Below, one piece after another: positions 26,568 to 35,678 of a stretch of 64,000 nt of DNA. Origin of the DNA: Acidimicrobiia bacterium (GTDB taxonomy: Bacteria; Actinomycetota; Acidimicrobiia; IMCC26256; JAGNEX01); assembly GCA_020637365.1 (NCBI GenBank), contig JACJWE010000002.1, forward strand, positions 1,178,001 to 1,242,000. The letters are read 5' to 3'. Positions within the stretch are counted from its first letter, which is position 1. Every line of letters starts with the position of its first letter. Under the pieces are notes generated by a model. That model was given only the letters and a program-made list of their open reading frames with translations. It ran no database searches and was not told the DNA's origin. The position numbers and the translations under genes are program-made.

Positions 26568-26881
26568 GTGAACGTCCTCATCCGGTGTAGCGCTGGGTGA
26601 CTGGACGGTCACTATATGTGCAATATCGCGGCAATGCGCGATGAAATACGCGAGTTTTTGCGCTCACCGTGATATCGGCGCATGCGGCACTGAACTTGAG
26701 CGGAAATGTTGACGACCGGAATTCCACTCAGGTCATTATCACTTTAAGTGGCTTTTTGCTCAGCAGGCTCAACAGTGTGACGATATCGCGATGGCTGCGT
26801 TGCGGCGCGAGGCGAGCGATGTTGCCAGACCGGGTGTCGTGACCCCGCGGCGCCTACAGCGACAGGATGGAAAGAGCGAAT

Positions 26882-27340
26882 ATGTCTGCACGTGTCTTTG
26901 AAAATCTCGACCAGATCAGGGAAGCGGTAGGCGTCCCGCTCGGGAGTACCGATTGGCTCGAGATGACCCAAGAGCGAATCGACCAGTTCGCGGATGCCAC
27001 CGGTGATCACCAGTGGATCCACGTTGATCCTGAGCGTGCCAAAGAGGGACCTTTCGGCACAACGATCGCTCACGGGTACCTCACCCTGTCACTCGCGTCG
27101 CTGTTTCTACCCCAGCTGCTACGGGTCGAGGGCATCTCGATGGGCATCAACTACGGCTGTAACAAAGTCCGATTTCCCAACCCGGTGCGCGTCGGATCGC
27201 GCATCCGCGGGACCGGTGAAATCGTCGAAGTCTCCGATACCTCCGGCGGCTTCCAAATGGTCGCCCGAGTGGTGATCGAAATCGATGGCGAGTCAAAACC
27301 GGCGTGTGTTGCCGACACCGTCAGTCGGTATCTGTTCTAG
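26882..27340 (+). CDS. MaoC-like (R)-specific enoyl-CoA hydratase
   Basis: A single hot-dog-fold MaoC domain of 152 residues. The hydratase-2 motif appears as FADATGDHQWIHVDPERA with catalytic Asp and His, followed by GPFGTTIAHGYLTLSL. Such enzymes hydrate trans-2-enoyl-CoA in fatty-acid, sterol or PHA metabolism. The ATG at 26882 is preceded by GGAAAG. It converges, with only 32 bases between, on the second acyl-CoA synthetase. The 300 bases upstream are shared with the divergent surface-protein gene and are AT-richer than the rest of the window. Confidence 0.88.
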   Translation: MSARVFENLDQIREAVGVPLGSTDWLEMTQERIDQFADATGDHQWIHVDPERAKEGPFGTTIAHGYLTLSLASLFLPQLLRVEGISMGINYGCNKVRFPNPVRVGSRIRGTGEIVEVSDTSGGFQMVARVVIEIDGESKPACVADTVSRYLF

Positions 27341-27372
27341 CGTCAAACGCGTGGCGCTGGAGATGCGGATTG

Positions 27373-28998
27373 TTATGACGGCAGCGTGTCGATGGCTCGT
27401 GAGCGCAATGCCTTGTAGTCGGCTTTGCCGGACGGGGAGCGGTCGAGCGACTCGACGGTGATCCAAGCCTTGGGCACCTTGTACCCGGCGAGGTGGCCAC
27501 GGGCATGTGCAGCGAAGTCGGCATCACCGCCAGCGGGTGCCCCTACAGCCGGGTCCAGCTGAATCATCGCGGTCACCATCTCGCCCCAGCGATCGTGCGG
27601 TACTCCCACCACGACCACGTCATAGATCGCGGGATGATCGCGCAAGACGACTTCGACCTCTTCGGGGAAGACCTTCTCGCCGCCGGTGTTGATGCACACC
27701 GATCCTCGACCGGCCAGAACGAGTTCGCCTTCTGCGGAGACGGTCGCGAAGTCGCCCGGGATTGAGTAGCGCACGCCATCGATCGTCCGGAAGGTGTTGG
27801 CGGTCTTGTTCTCGTCTTTGTAGTAGCCGAGTGGAATGGGCCCGGAGACGGCGATCATGCCCATCTCACCGGATCCCGGTTGGACGTCTCGATCGTCGTC
27901 GTTGATGACCCTGATCCGTTCGCCCATATGGAAGGTCGCCTTGCCGCTCTTGGCCGGCGTCGCGGCCGTCGTGACCGAGCGTGTCATCGGGCTTTCTGTG
28001 GCTCCTAGTCCGTCGAGCAAGATCAAATGCGGCAACAGTTCGAGCATCGCCGCCTTGGTTTCGGGACTCCACAACATGCCGGACGAACTGATCGCTGCGA
28101 GCGAGGAAAGGTCCCAACGATCGGGTTGGTCTCGCAGCACGGTGACCAGGGGACGCGCGAACGCGTCGCCGATGATTTGCAGCAGTTGGACCTGGTGTTC
28201 TTCGATGGCGTCGTATGCGGCTGCAGGATCGAACCGAAGCGATTCGTTGAGTACCACGGTGCCCCCGCCACAGAGGGCGCCGAGCGCCATGAACAGCGCC
28301 ATACCGTGCATCAGCGGCGAGGCGGGCAGCACGGTCGCCGCGCGCTTCCCGGCCTGGACCGCCGGTAACGGGTCTTTGAGTGGCTTACCAGGGCGGGCGT
28401 GCATCCAGAGGACTTGATACAGGTCGTCCGAACGCCACATCACCGCCTTGGGCATGCCGGTTGTCCCACCGGTGTAGATGAAGATGAGGTCATCGCCGGT
28501 CGGTGCGCGACGCGGTGGCGGTTCCGAGGCGCGGACGTCGGTCCGGATCGCGCTGAGTGAGTGCGCAGCGAGCGAGTCGGGGAGCGGGGCCTCACCGTGG
28601 GGTACGCCGACGAGAACGGGCGCGGCGCCGCCGAGCAGTTCGACCGCGCCCTCGATCGGTTCAGCGAAATCAGGATGCACAAAGACCGCACGAGCGTCAG
28701 CGTTATCGAGCAGGTATTTCAGCTCTTCGGCCTGATACCGGTAGTTGACGTTGAACGGTACGGCGCCAATCTTCTGCGCCCCGAAAAAGACCTCCATATA
28801 CGCGGAGGAGTTGACCAGATCGATACCGACTTTGTCGTCGGCTCCGATGCCCTGGTCGTGGAGGAACCAGGCCACGGCGTTAGCGCGGCGGTCCAACTCG
28901 GCGTAGGAGATGCGCTCGTCGCCGCATGCCACCGCGAGCCGGTCGGGCACCTCGGCGGCGAGCTGTTCGAAAATGCTGACAAAACTCCAAGAATCCAT
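27373..28998 (-). CDS. Acyl-CoA synthetase (AMP-binding, FadD-like)
   Basis: A 541-residue adenylate-forming enzyme, paralogous to the one at 1679-3364. Motifs: FIYTGGTTGMPKAVMW, GLGATESPM, GRGSVCINTGGEKVFPEEVE, and the catalytic lysine in SPSGKADYKALR near the C-terminus. It activates an unknown carboxylic acid. Compared with its paralogue it has MDSWSFVSIFEQLAAEVPD at the start and a shorter central region. It converges on the MaoC hydratase, and both fit acyl-CoA metabolism. No strong ribosome-binding site precedes the ATG. Confidence 0.88.
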   Translation of the reverse strand: MDSWSFVSIFEQLAAEVPDRLAVACGDERISYAELDRRANAVAWFLHDQGIGADDKVGIDLVNSSAYMEVFFGAQKIGAVPFNVNYRYQAEELKYLLDNADARAVFVHPDFAEPIEGAVELLGGAAPVLVGVPHGEAPLPDSLAAHSLSAIRTDVRASEPPPRRAPTGDDLIFIYTGGTTGMPKAVMWRSDDLYQVLWMHARPGKPLKDPLPAVQAGKRAATVLPASPLMHGMALFMALGALCGGGTVVLNESLRFDPAAAYDAIEEHQVQLLQIIGDAFARPLVTVLRDQPDRWDLSSLAAISSSGMLWSPETKAAMLELLPHLILLDGLGATESPMTRSVTTAATPAKSGKATFHMGERIRVINDDDRDVQPGSGEMGMIAVSGPIPLGYYKDENKTANTFRTIDGVRYSIPGDFATVSAEGELVLAGRGSVCINTGGEKVFPEEVEVVLRDHPAIYDVVVVGVPHDRWGEMVTAMIQLDPAVGAPAGGDADFAAHARGHLAGYKVPKAWITVESLDRSPSGKADYKALRSRAIDTLPS

Positions 28999-29159
28999 AG
29001 GTCGGCGAGCCTATGCGCTCTATCGGTGGGCAGCAGAACATCGGGAACTACACGAACAGGCCGAACAGGTGAACTCCGGCGTGAGCGAGACCGATGCCGA
29101 CCGGGCGTGCTGGATGCGTCGGTGAGGCGCTGTCTCACCGTTCTTGTAACTTTTCGAAT

Positions 29160-30587
29160 ATGGACTCGCTCGACACCCTCAGCGTCTCGCAACTGCACAC
29201 CCAGATCCGTGCGGCGTTGGATGGCTGTTTTCCTGATGAGATCTGGATCCGGGGCGAGGTGCAGGGGTTGTTCCATTCACGGGCCGGTCACACCTATTTC
29301 GACTTAGTCGAACATAAAGGTGGCGTGGTTCGAGGTCGCCAGGCGCAGGTCGTCGGCAAAATCTCCGTCGTGTTGTTCCGCGGCAGCAGATTCCTCGCGG
29401 ACCGCATTATGAAACGCGCATCATTCGAGCTCTCCGACGGCGTCGAGGTGCGTATCGGCGGCCGGGTGGGCAGCTTTGCCGAACGAGGATCGCTTCAATT
29501 TGTGATGCGAACGATCGACCCCACCTTTACGTTCGGCCAAATTGCTGAAGCCAAAGACCGTCTCCTGCGGACGTTGGCCGCCGAGGGTCTGATCGGGGCC
29601 AATGCCGACCGGCAGCTGCCCGAAGTGCCGTTGCGTATCGGGCTGGTCACGAGTGTCGGTTCCGACGCGTACGAAGACTTTCTCGCCGAGCTCGGACGTC
29701 ATCGTTACAACTGGCAGATACGTGTCTTTGACGCTCGGGTCCAGGGAGCCGACGCGCCCGCGACGTTGAGTCGGGCGATTGCTCGCGCTGGGAAGGTCTG
29801 CCCCGTGGTGGCGGTCGTTCGCGGTGGCGGTTCTGGAGCCGATCTGCGTGCGTTCAACGACGAGGGGGTCGCCCGAGCGATCGCCGGGGCACCTGTCCCG
29901 ATAGTCGTGGGCATCGGTCATGAGATGGATCGCAGCGTCGCCGACGAAGTCGCCGCATTTTCGCTCAAGACGCCGACCTCGTGCGCGGCCTTCTTCGTCG
30001 AGCGAGTCGATGAAGTCTCGCGAACGCTCGCTGCACGGGCAACAGAGCTCGAGCGCCTCGCACGTGGCCGTCTCGCCGCCGCCAGCCAGGGTGTCGGCTG
30101 GCGAACCGCACGGCTGGGGTCGCTTCCTGAGCGCACCCTCGAGCGTGAGACCGCCCGTCTTCAGGCGAGCGAACGAATGTTGCGCCGGGTCTCTAGACGT
30201 TCGCACCGGCGCGAACTGGAACGCATCGCACGTCACCGCCAGCGGCTCGCCCGTTCGGCTACCAGGTCTCTCGCACGCAACGAGCTGCTAGTGCAACGTG
30301 TCCGAGCCGCTACAACCAGTCGTTTTGTGTACCGACTTGAGCGAGAAGCGTCGATGGTCAGGGGCCGAACCGAGCTGGTGCGAGCTCGCGATCCCATGAG
30401 AGCTTTGCAGCGCGGATTCGCGTTGGTCCACGCAGCCGATGGCACGCTGATCAAATCGACCCGCTCGGTACAGCCGGGTGACGGTCTCATCGTTACCGTC
30501 GCCGATGGATCCATCGGCGTCGACGTCACCGAGGCGCAGCGACGAGCGCACCCGCCAATCGTTGACATCGGCGCCTCAGGTTTTTGA
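29160..30587 (+). CDS. xseA: Exodeoxyribonuclease VII large subunit
   Basis: The large subunit of exonuclease VII, which degrades single-stranded DNA into oligonucleotides. About 475 residues: an N-terminal OB-fold (LSVSQLHTQIRAALDGCFPDEIWIRGEVQG, then VGKISVVLFRG), a catalytic region with RIGLVTSVGSDAYEDF, VVRGGGSGADLRAFNDE and PIVVGIGHEMDRSVADEVA, and a long Arg-rich helical region. The ORF could begin at 29094, but OB-fold homology starts at ATG 29160. The 25 bases before it are AT-rich with no ribosome-binding site, so a leaderless message is possible. xseB follows after about 100 bases. Confidence 0.93.
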   Translation: MDSLDTLSVSQLHTQIRAALDGCFPDEIWIRGEVQGLFHSRAGHTYFDLVEHKGGVVRGRQAQVVGKISVVLFRGSRFLADRIMKRASFELSDGVEVRIGGRVGSFAERGSLQFVMRTIDPTFTFGQIAEAKDRLLRTLAAEGLIGANADRQLPEVPLRIGLVTSVGSDAYEDFLAELGRHRYNWQIRVFDARVQGADAPATLSRAIARAGKVCPVVAVVRGGGSGADLRAFNDEGVARAIAGAPVPIVVGIGHEMDRSVADEVAAFSLKTPTSCAAFFVERVDEVSRTLAARATELERLARGRLAAASQGVGWRTARLGSLPERTLERETARLQASERMLRRVSRRSHRRELERIARHRQRLARSATRSLARNELLVQRVRAATTSRFVYRLEREASMVRGRTELVRARDPMRALQRGFALVHAADGTLIKSTRSVQPGDGLIVTVADGSIGVDVTEAQRRAHPPIVDIGASGF

Positions 30588-30695
30588 CACTCATGTCACG
30601 ATGGCCGACGGACTGCTCCACCGAACCGGCTCCCGTTAGAGAGCGGCGCACGACACGTGCCCTAACCATCCAGTATCGAAACGACTGAAGTGGCC

Positions 30696-30947
30696 ATGAC
30701 CGAACAACTCAACCTTCAAGCCGAAACCGAACCGCTCACGGTGGATGAGATCTCATATCGAGACGCCGTGGCAGAGCTCGACCGGATCCTCGACGATCTC
30801 GACCGTGACGACGTTGACATCGACGTACTGGGCGACAAACTGCGGCGGGCAAACCTGCTGATCGCGACGCTTCAGGCCCGCATTGAACGCACCCGGGAAG
30901 AGGTCGAAGTCATCCTCGATAGCAACGCCCCAGACCAGACCGGGTAG
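30696..30947 (+). CDS. xseB: Exodeoxyribonuclease VII small subunit
   Basis: 83 residues, the usual size of XseB, which binds the helical stalk of XseA. The core reads SYRDAVAELDRILDDLDRDDV, LGDKLRRANLLIATLQARI and ERTREEVEVIL, matching the two-helix coiled coil of the family. ATG 30696 and GTG 30690 are both possible. It is placed in the usual order downstream of xseA. Confidence 0.9.
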   Translation: MTEQLNLQAETEPLTVDEISYRDAVAELDRILDDLDRDDVDIDVLGDKLRRANLLIATLQARIERTREEVEVILDSNAPDQTG

Positions 30948-31022
30948 GCAGGGGGCCGCGTCCGAACGGTCACGCAGTCCTGTGATTCACCGGCGGTTTG
31001 GTTACTGATCCAGCTGGTCCCA

Positions 31023-31679
31023 TCAGTTGGGGTCTTCGATGCAGATAGCGTGGTCCCGGCCGCTGATAAAGCGTTCGGTGCTGGTCGATGGGCAGTTCGC
31101 AACGACGGCAAGGTCCGCAACGATCCGAGCGTTGTGCGGACCGGTGCAGGGAACGAGGCTTTCAAGGGTCTCGCCGCCGAGACACTGATCCGTGAGGTCG
31201 TCGGGATCTTGGTTGCGGTCGAGTCGAGCGGACGCGATGCCCGAAACCACGAAGGTGAAGGTCAATACCACGACGAGTGCCCCGGCAACCACGAGCGACA
31301 TGATCATCGGGCCCGAACCGACCGGCACGAGGTCCTCGTCATGCGCCGTCGTCATCGCCCGTGAGCCAGCGGGTGGGGCGACGGAGAACCCCCTTGCGGC
31401 ACTGGCCTTCATCGCTTCAGCGGCAAGCTCCCGGTCATAGTTTCGGCGCTTGGCAGGGTCACCGAGAACCAACCAGGCTTCCCGGACTTCACGGAGTCGT
31501 TGCGCAGCATCAGGGATCGGTTCGGTGACGGGACCGTCGGGGCCTGCGTCAATGTCTGTCCCGGGCTGTTGTTCTGCTGAGTCGGGATGGTATTTGCGTA
31601 GCAGCCCCCGGTAGGCGCGGCGAAGCTCCTCTTGTGATGCGGTGGGCGAGCAGCTCAGCACCTCATAAAAGGTTGCCAT
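31023..31679 (-). CDS. Membrane-anchored J-domain protein
   Basis: 218 residues. An N-terminal J domain (MATFYEVLSCSPTASQEELRRAYR, HPD in KYHPDSAEQ, closing with VLGDPAKRRNYDREL) contains an acidic insertion between helices II and III. A transmembrane helix (PMIMSLVVAGALVVVLTFTFVVSGIA) follows near residues 123-148. A short outer domain with four cysteines ends the protein (QCLGGETLESLVPCTGPHNA, VVANCPST, HAICIEDPN), similar in feel to septum-formation-type tails. It would recruit cytosolic DnaK to the membrane. Divergent from the DinG-like helicase. Confidence 0.8.
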   Translation of the reverse strand: MATFYEVLSCSPTASQEELRRAYRGLLRKYHPDSAEQQPGTDIDAGPDGPVTEPIPDAAQRLREVREAWLVLGDPAKRRNYDRELAAEAMKASAARGFSVAPPAGSRAMTTAHDEDLVPVGSGPMIMSLVVAGALVVVLTFTFVVSGIASARLDRNQDPDDLTDQCLGGETLESLVPCTGPHNARIVADLAVVANCPSTSTERFISGRDHAICIEDPN

Positions 31680-32075
31680 CCCGCCAGCATGCCACGACCG
31701 ATCCAGGCCAGCTCATCGGCACGCAACGGTGACCTCAGGTTCGGAAGAATCATGACCCACCGGGCAGGCTGGTTAGCCTGGCCTGCGTGCCTATCGATGA
31801 GCTCCTCGACGCCGTCATCGCAAAACTTGCCGGCGGCGAAGTACGGCCGGGCCAAAAGCGGATGGCGCAGATCGTCGAAGCCGCCATTGCCGAAAACGAT
31901 CACGCCATCATCGAAGCGGGAACCGGCACAGGAAAGTCGCTGGCCTATCTGCTGCCAGCTGCCGACAGCGGAAACGGACCGTCGTGGCCACCGCGACAAA
32001 GGCGCTCCAAGACCAAATCCTCGAGCGTGACATTCCCTGGTCGCACGAGGTCTCGGGCGTTCTATCGAAGCGGCG

Positions 32076-33272
32076 TTGCTGAAGGGACGCTCCAACTACC
32101 TCTGCCTTGCCCGCTATGGGCAGTTGCACGACGGCGCACAGATGGCGTTATCGGCTGATGGCGGCGGCTTTGATGCCCAAACCTGGTCCAAGCTCGAAGA
32201 GTGGCGCGAGACCACCGAGACCGGTGACCGCACGGACGCGCCTCTCGATGACCGTCAATGGGCATCCGTTTCGGTGAGCGCCCGCGAATGTCCGGGAGCG
32301 AGTCGATGCAGCGTTGGCGACGAGTGCTTTGCGGAGAAAGCCAAGGCGAGGGCGATGGAGGCCGACATCGTCGTCACCAATCTCCATGTTTACGGGCTGA
32401 ACGTCGTTCTGAGAGAGCGTCACGGCATCGACATCACGGTGCCTGAACACGATGTACTCGTCGTCGACGAGGCGCACAAGCTTGCCCCCACGCTCCAACA
32501 GGTGGCCGGTCTGGAACTGACCGAAGCGAGGGTTGCAGGATTAGCGCGCGCCCTGGGGTCGATTCTGACCGATGTTCCGGGGGGCTTGGAGCGTTCCGCT
32601 AGTTCCCTTGGCCTCGCTCTGGACGAGCTGGCTGGTCAGCGGTTGACGACCCTTCCAGATGCGCTCCTATCCGAGATCGACGGTGCAGATCAATCCGTCG
32701 GCGAGGCGGCCGACCTGTTGAAGGCCTTGCCGACCCTCAAAGATCATGCCCAGACCGAGCGTTTACGGGTCGCGAACCTCGCCGCGAGCCTGCGCGATGA
32801 TCTACAGGCGATACGACGAACGATTGTCGATGACGTGTGCTGGGTCGAACCAGGTGTGCAACAAGCGAGGTTGCGGCGTGTTCCCCTCGACATTGGACCC
32901 CTCTTGGCGACGCAGTGTTATGCGCGCCACAGCGTGATCATGACCAGTGCGACACTCTCTATCGGCGGGCGTTTCGGGGTCTTTGCCGACACGGTCGGGC
33001 TAACTCCTCGATCCGCTTCGGATCCAAGCGGTGCTGGGCCAGAGCGTTCGTCGCCCACTCACAGGCCGACCAGGCCCTCTGATTCGACCGATGGAGCGAC
33101 AGATGTCAGGTCGCCTTCCACGACGGAACCTGACGCCGGGGATACAGATGCCGGGGAGTCTGGTGGCGAGAGGCTAGACACTGGCCAGTCAGATGCCAGC
33201 CAGAGCCTCAGATGCCGGAGACGTCGCCGATCAGACATCGGCGCTCACCGAGGTCGTGCCGAGCCCCTTTGA
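32076..33272 (+). CDS. Middle open frame of the broken DinG-like helicase
   Basis: The longest uninterrupted piece of the helicase (398 codons from a TTG that is internal to the real protein). It contains LKGRSNYLC, the remaining cluster cysteines, the DEAH box and SVIMTSATLSIGGRFGVFAD. It then enters the acidic low-complexity insert and loses frame, ending in an Arg-rich nonsense tail. It would not work alone because Walker A lies in the upstream fragment. Confidence 0.6.
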   Translation: MLKGRSNYLCLARYGQLHDGAQMALSADGGGFDAQTWSKLEEWRETTETGDRTDAPLDDRQWASVSVSARECPGASRCSVGDECFAEKAKARAMEADIVVTNLHVYGLNVVLRERHGIDITVPEHDVLVVDEAHKLAPTLQQVAGLELTEARVAGLARALGSILTDVPGGLERSASSLGLALDELAGQRLTTLPDALLSEIDGADQSVGEAADLLKALPTLKDHAQTERLRVANLAASLRDDLQAIRRTIVDDVCWVEPGVQQARLRRVPLDIGPLLATQCYARHSVIMTSATLSIGGRFGVFADTVGLTPRSASDPSGAGPERSSPTHRPTRPSDSTDGATDVRSPSTTEPDAGDTDAGESGGERLDTGQSDASQSLRCRRRRRSDIGAHRGRAEPL

Positions 33273-33921
33273 CTATCAACACCATGGCCTGTTGTACTGC
33301 GCCGTCCATCTACCCGAACCGTCTGCTGCGAACTACCGCCGCGAAGCGCTCGACGAGATGGAAGCGCTTATCGATGCGGCTGGGGGCCGCGCTCTGGCGC
33401 TCTTCACTTCGTGGAAGGCACTCAATGAGTCTGCGGAAGGTTTGACCACCCGCCTCAAGGGCTACAGGGTCCTTCGTCAGGGCGAAGGGTCACCCCAGCG
33501 CCTACTCGACACCTTTCGCGAAGATGAGCAATCTGTGCTCTTTGCTACGTCGAGCTTTTGGCAGGGTGTGGACGTTCCCGGACGAGCGCTGAGCCTGCTG
33601 ATCGTCGACAAAATCCCATTTCCCCGCCCCGATGAACCACTGGTTTCGGCGCGTCGGGAACAAGCACTCGCCCGCAGGATGGATTCGTTTCGCGCGGTCG
33701 ATATCCCAGACGCCGCCACGATGTTGGCTCAAGGTGTCGGCCGGCTTCTTCGCCATACCGAAGATCGCGGGGTGGTGGCGATTCTCGATCGACGAATAGC
33801 GACGAAGCGGTACGGCTCCGTGCTCGTTCGCTCAATGCCGCCGTTCGCGCGAACCAAGCTGCAATCCGAGGCTGTCGCATTCCTCAAAGAGATCGTCGGG
33901 GAGACCAGACCCGAAGAGTAA
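33193..33921 (+). CDS. C-terminal open frame of the broken DinG-like helicase
   Basis: A 242-codon frame carrying helicase domain 2: FDYQHHGLLYCAVHLPEP, ALALFTSWKAL, SSFWQGVDVPGRALSLLIVDKIPF and QGVGRLLRHTEDRGVVAILDRR. The ATG at 33193 is not a natural start; the sequence continues the helicase from the preceding frame. Confidence 0.6.
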   Translation: MPARASDAGDVADQTSALTEVVPSPFDYQHHGLLYCAVHLPEPSAANYRREALDEMEALIDAAGGRALALFTSWKALNESAEGLTTRLKGYRVLRQGEGSPQRLLDTFREDEQSVLFATSSFWQGVDVPGRALSLLIVDKIPFPRPDEPLVSARREQALARRMDSFRAVDIPDAATMLAQGVGRLLRHTEDRGVVAILDRRIATKRYGSVLVRSMPPFARTKLQSEAVAFLKEIVGETRPEE

Positions 33922-34024
33922 CGATCCGATTTCAGTTCGATCCTTCATTTGCCGATGTTCAGCAATAGTGCAAACGAGGTCGATCGCGGCATGACGTTCC
34001 AGCGATTGACGGTGGAGGGTCATC

Positions 34025-34747
34025 ATGAGCTCATATACGAGTAGTACTCAAATCATTGCGGCGGCGGTCGTTGCGTTGTCGCTCGCTTTGGTCGTCGGGG
34101 GCTTGTTGAAGGGCCACGCTGCATTTAGCCGAACTCGGGATCGCGTCTTTGTCATGGTTGCGGTCGCCGGGCTCGCATTTCAGGTGATCCATTCGATCGA
34201 ACACGGCGCGCAGCTGACCTATTGGATGATGCATCCAGCCGAAAAGCCGTGGCTCACCCCGTGGGCCGACGCCGCTGCTGGCGGGCTTAAGTTCTTCTGC
34301 TCCATCGTCCCTGGGGCCAAAGGCGGCTCGATTGGCGTCGAACTGCTCCACCTCGCTGGGAACACCATTTTTCTTGGAGCCCTCTGGGCCAGCATGGTGT
34401 GCGCCTTCCGATTCGTCCCTTGGGCGTCGACCCGGCAGCTCCGCAATGCGACCATCGTTCAGTTCGCCCACGTTGTCGAGCACGTCTCCTTGACCGTGTC
34501 GGTTTGGGTGTTCGGCAAGCCGTTTGGCGTTTCGACGATGTTCGGGTTTCTCGACCTCAACACCAGCTTTGCTGGCTCCTACCGAGTGTGGCTTCACTTC
34601 ATGATCAACCTGGTCGCAACGTGGCTGGCAATCCGCGCGGTCGCTGGGCTGCGTCGGGCATACCGCACCGGGCAGCAGCCGGTCGTTGAGTCAGAAGAAC
34701 ACCATGGCCCGTTCGACCGGGGTATCCCTGCGCTGACTCCCGCTTAA
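34025..34747 (+). CDS. Polytopic membrane protein with two HxxEH motifs, unknown function
   Basis: Not recognised. 240 residues with about five or six hydrophobic helices. Histidines cluster in and near the membrane: VIHSIEHGAQL, ELLHLAGNTIF, QFAHVVEHVSLTV and WLHFMINLVATWLA. The HxxEH motif occurs twice, suggesting metal or heme ligation, although no family can be named. The ATG is well supported by GGAGGG five bases upstream. It converges on the lipoprotein gene with 54 bases between and no clear hairpin. Confidence 0.65.
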   Translation: MSSYTSSTQIIAAAVVALSLALVVGGLLKGHAAFSRTRDRVFVMVAVAGLAFQVIHSIEHGAQLTYWMMHPAEKPWLTPWADAAAGGLKFFCSIVPGAKGGSIGVELLHLAGNTIFLGALWASMVCAFRFVPWASTRQLRNATIVQFAHVVEHVSLTVSVWVFGKPFGVSTMFGFLDLNTSFAGSYRVWLHFMINLVATWLAIRAVAGLRRAYRTGQQPVVESEEHHGPFDRGIPALTPA

Positions 34748-34801
34748 ACCGAATGGTCAGCAGGGGTGTGCGCCGTCGTGCGGGCTTGGTGACGCAACCG
34801 G

Positions 34802-35521
34802 TCAGCGAGGTGTGTAGCTCGGACAGTTTTGGGCCGCCAGGGCATCGAGTCGACCGGCAGAGAGTTCGGCCTGTTCGAGCGAACCTTCCACCTGAGAGAT
34901 TCGGGGAGATTCCCTCAGCGCAACCAGATCAAAATCGGTGCTCTGCATCGCCACCCTGATCCCCACAAAGGCGTTCTGAAGTGATAGGGCGTCGCGTTGT
35001 GCATCACCGGAGAGTTCTTGTACCAGCACCGCCGCACCCCGTACGACATCGTCCATCACGCTCTTTACCGCTGATGGATCGTTGGGGTCGGCGGAGCTGA
35101 GGGTGTCAGCGAAGTTCAGCGCCGAATCCAGCGCTTCGCAGACTTCGTCGTCGGTCGCCCGAGGCTGGCTGTTTGGCACGGCGAGCCATCCGGCGTCACT
35201 CGTTTGGGGCGACTCGTCGACCCCAGCGATGACGTTGTCGCCGGGTGTGTTTTGGACGATTGACGGGTTGGTGAACCCGTCTTGGGTAGGTCGCCCACTC
35301 GTTGCGGGCGGCGCAGGCGTGATCAGAAACGTTGTCGGCGGTTCGGAATCGGTGACGACAAAGGGTGCCTGAGGATCGTCGCCGTCGACCAAGGTTGTTT
35401 CACCGCCGACAACGGTGACGTCTGAGGATCCGCCACACGCGCTGAGTCCAGTGACGGTGATCAAGCACAGAGCGGCGCTCGCTACGCAACGGACGGGGCG
35501 TTGTCTCGACATCATGCTCAC
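34802..35521 (-). CDS. Lipoprotein of unknown function
   Basis: 239 residues with a lipoprotein signal: VASAALCLITVTGLSAC, where LSAC is the lipobox and the Cys is the lipidated first residue. A disordered Thr/Pro/Asp-rich spacer of about 90 residues follows, then a helical domain (DDEVCEALDSALNFADTLSSADP through SAGRLDALAAQNCPSYTPR) with two cysteines that could bridge. No family is recognised. It lies downstream of sdhB on the same strand, 157 bases away, probably as a separate unit. ATG 35521 is used; an in-frame ATG lies a few codons later. Confidence 0.65.
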   Translation of the reverse strand: MSMMSRQRPVRCVASAALCLITVTGLSACGGSSDVTVVGGETTLVDGDDPQAPFVVTDSEPPTTFLITPAPPATSGRPTQDGFTNPSIVQNTPGDNVIAGVDESPQTSDAGWLAVPNSQPRATDDEVCEALDSALNFADTLSSADPNDPSAVKSVMDDVVRGAAVLVQELSGDAQRDALSLQNAFVGIRVAMQSTDFDLVALRESPRISQVEGSLEQAELSAGRLDALAAQNCPSYTPR

Positions 35522-35678
35522 CCAGGTCCCGTCACTTGCCGCTCGTAGGGATGGTGTGTTTCCCGACGAGAAGGCTACCGCCGCGCCCAGCGCTCACCAA
35601 CGTCGCCTCAACGCCACCGCCCGGGCCACACGGACTCAGGACCTGCGCGTCCTTGGCGCAGGCAGCGTCCAACCCGTG

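Larger units (their letters stand above)
31787..33921 (+). pseudogene. DinG/XPD-type ATP-dependent DNA helicase, reading frame broken three times
   Basis: Read across frames, this is a complete iron-sulfur superfamily 2 helicase. Walker A is EAGTGTGKSLAYLLPA, then VVATATKALQDQI; cluster cysteines occur in NYLC, ECPGASRC and DEC; the Walker B box is VVDEAHKL; C-terminal motifs are SSFWQGVDVPG and QGVGRLLRHTEDRG. Three frame changes interrupt it: near 31971 (one A missing in GGAAACGG restores SGKRTVVATATK), near 32055 (one G missing in CGGGCG restores SGRSIEAALLKGRSNYLC) and at about 33190-33215. A low-complexity Asp/Ser/Thr-rich insert of some 75 residues lies before the last break. Either sequence error or a decaying gene. 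The start is GTG 31787. Confidence 0.75.
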
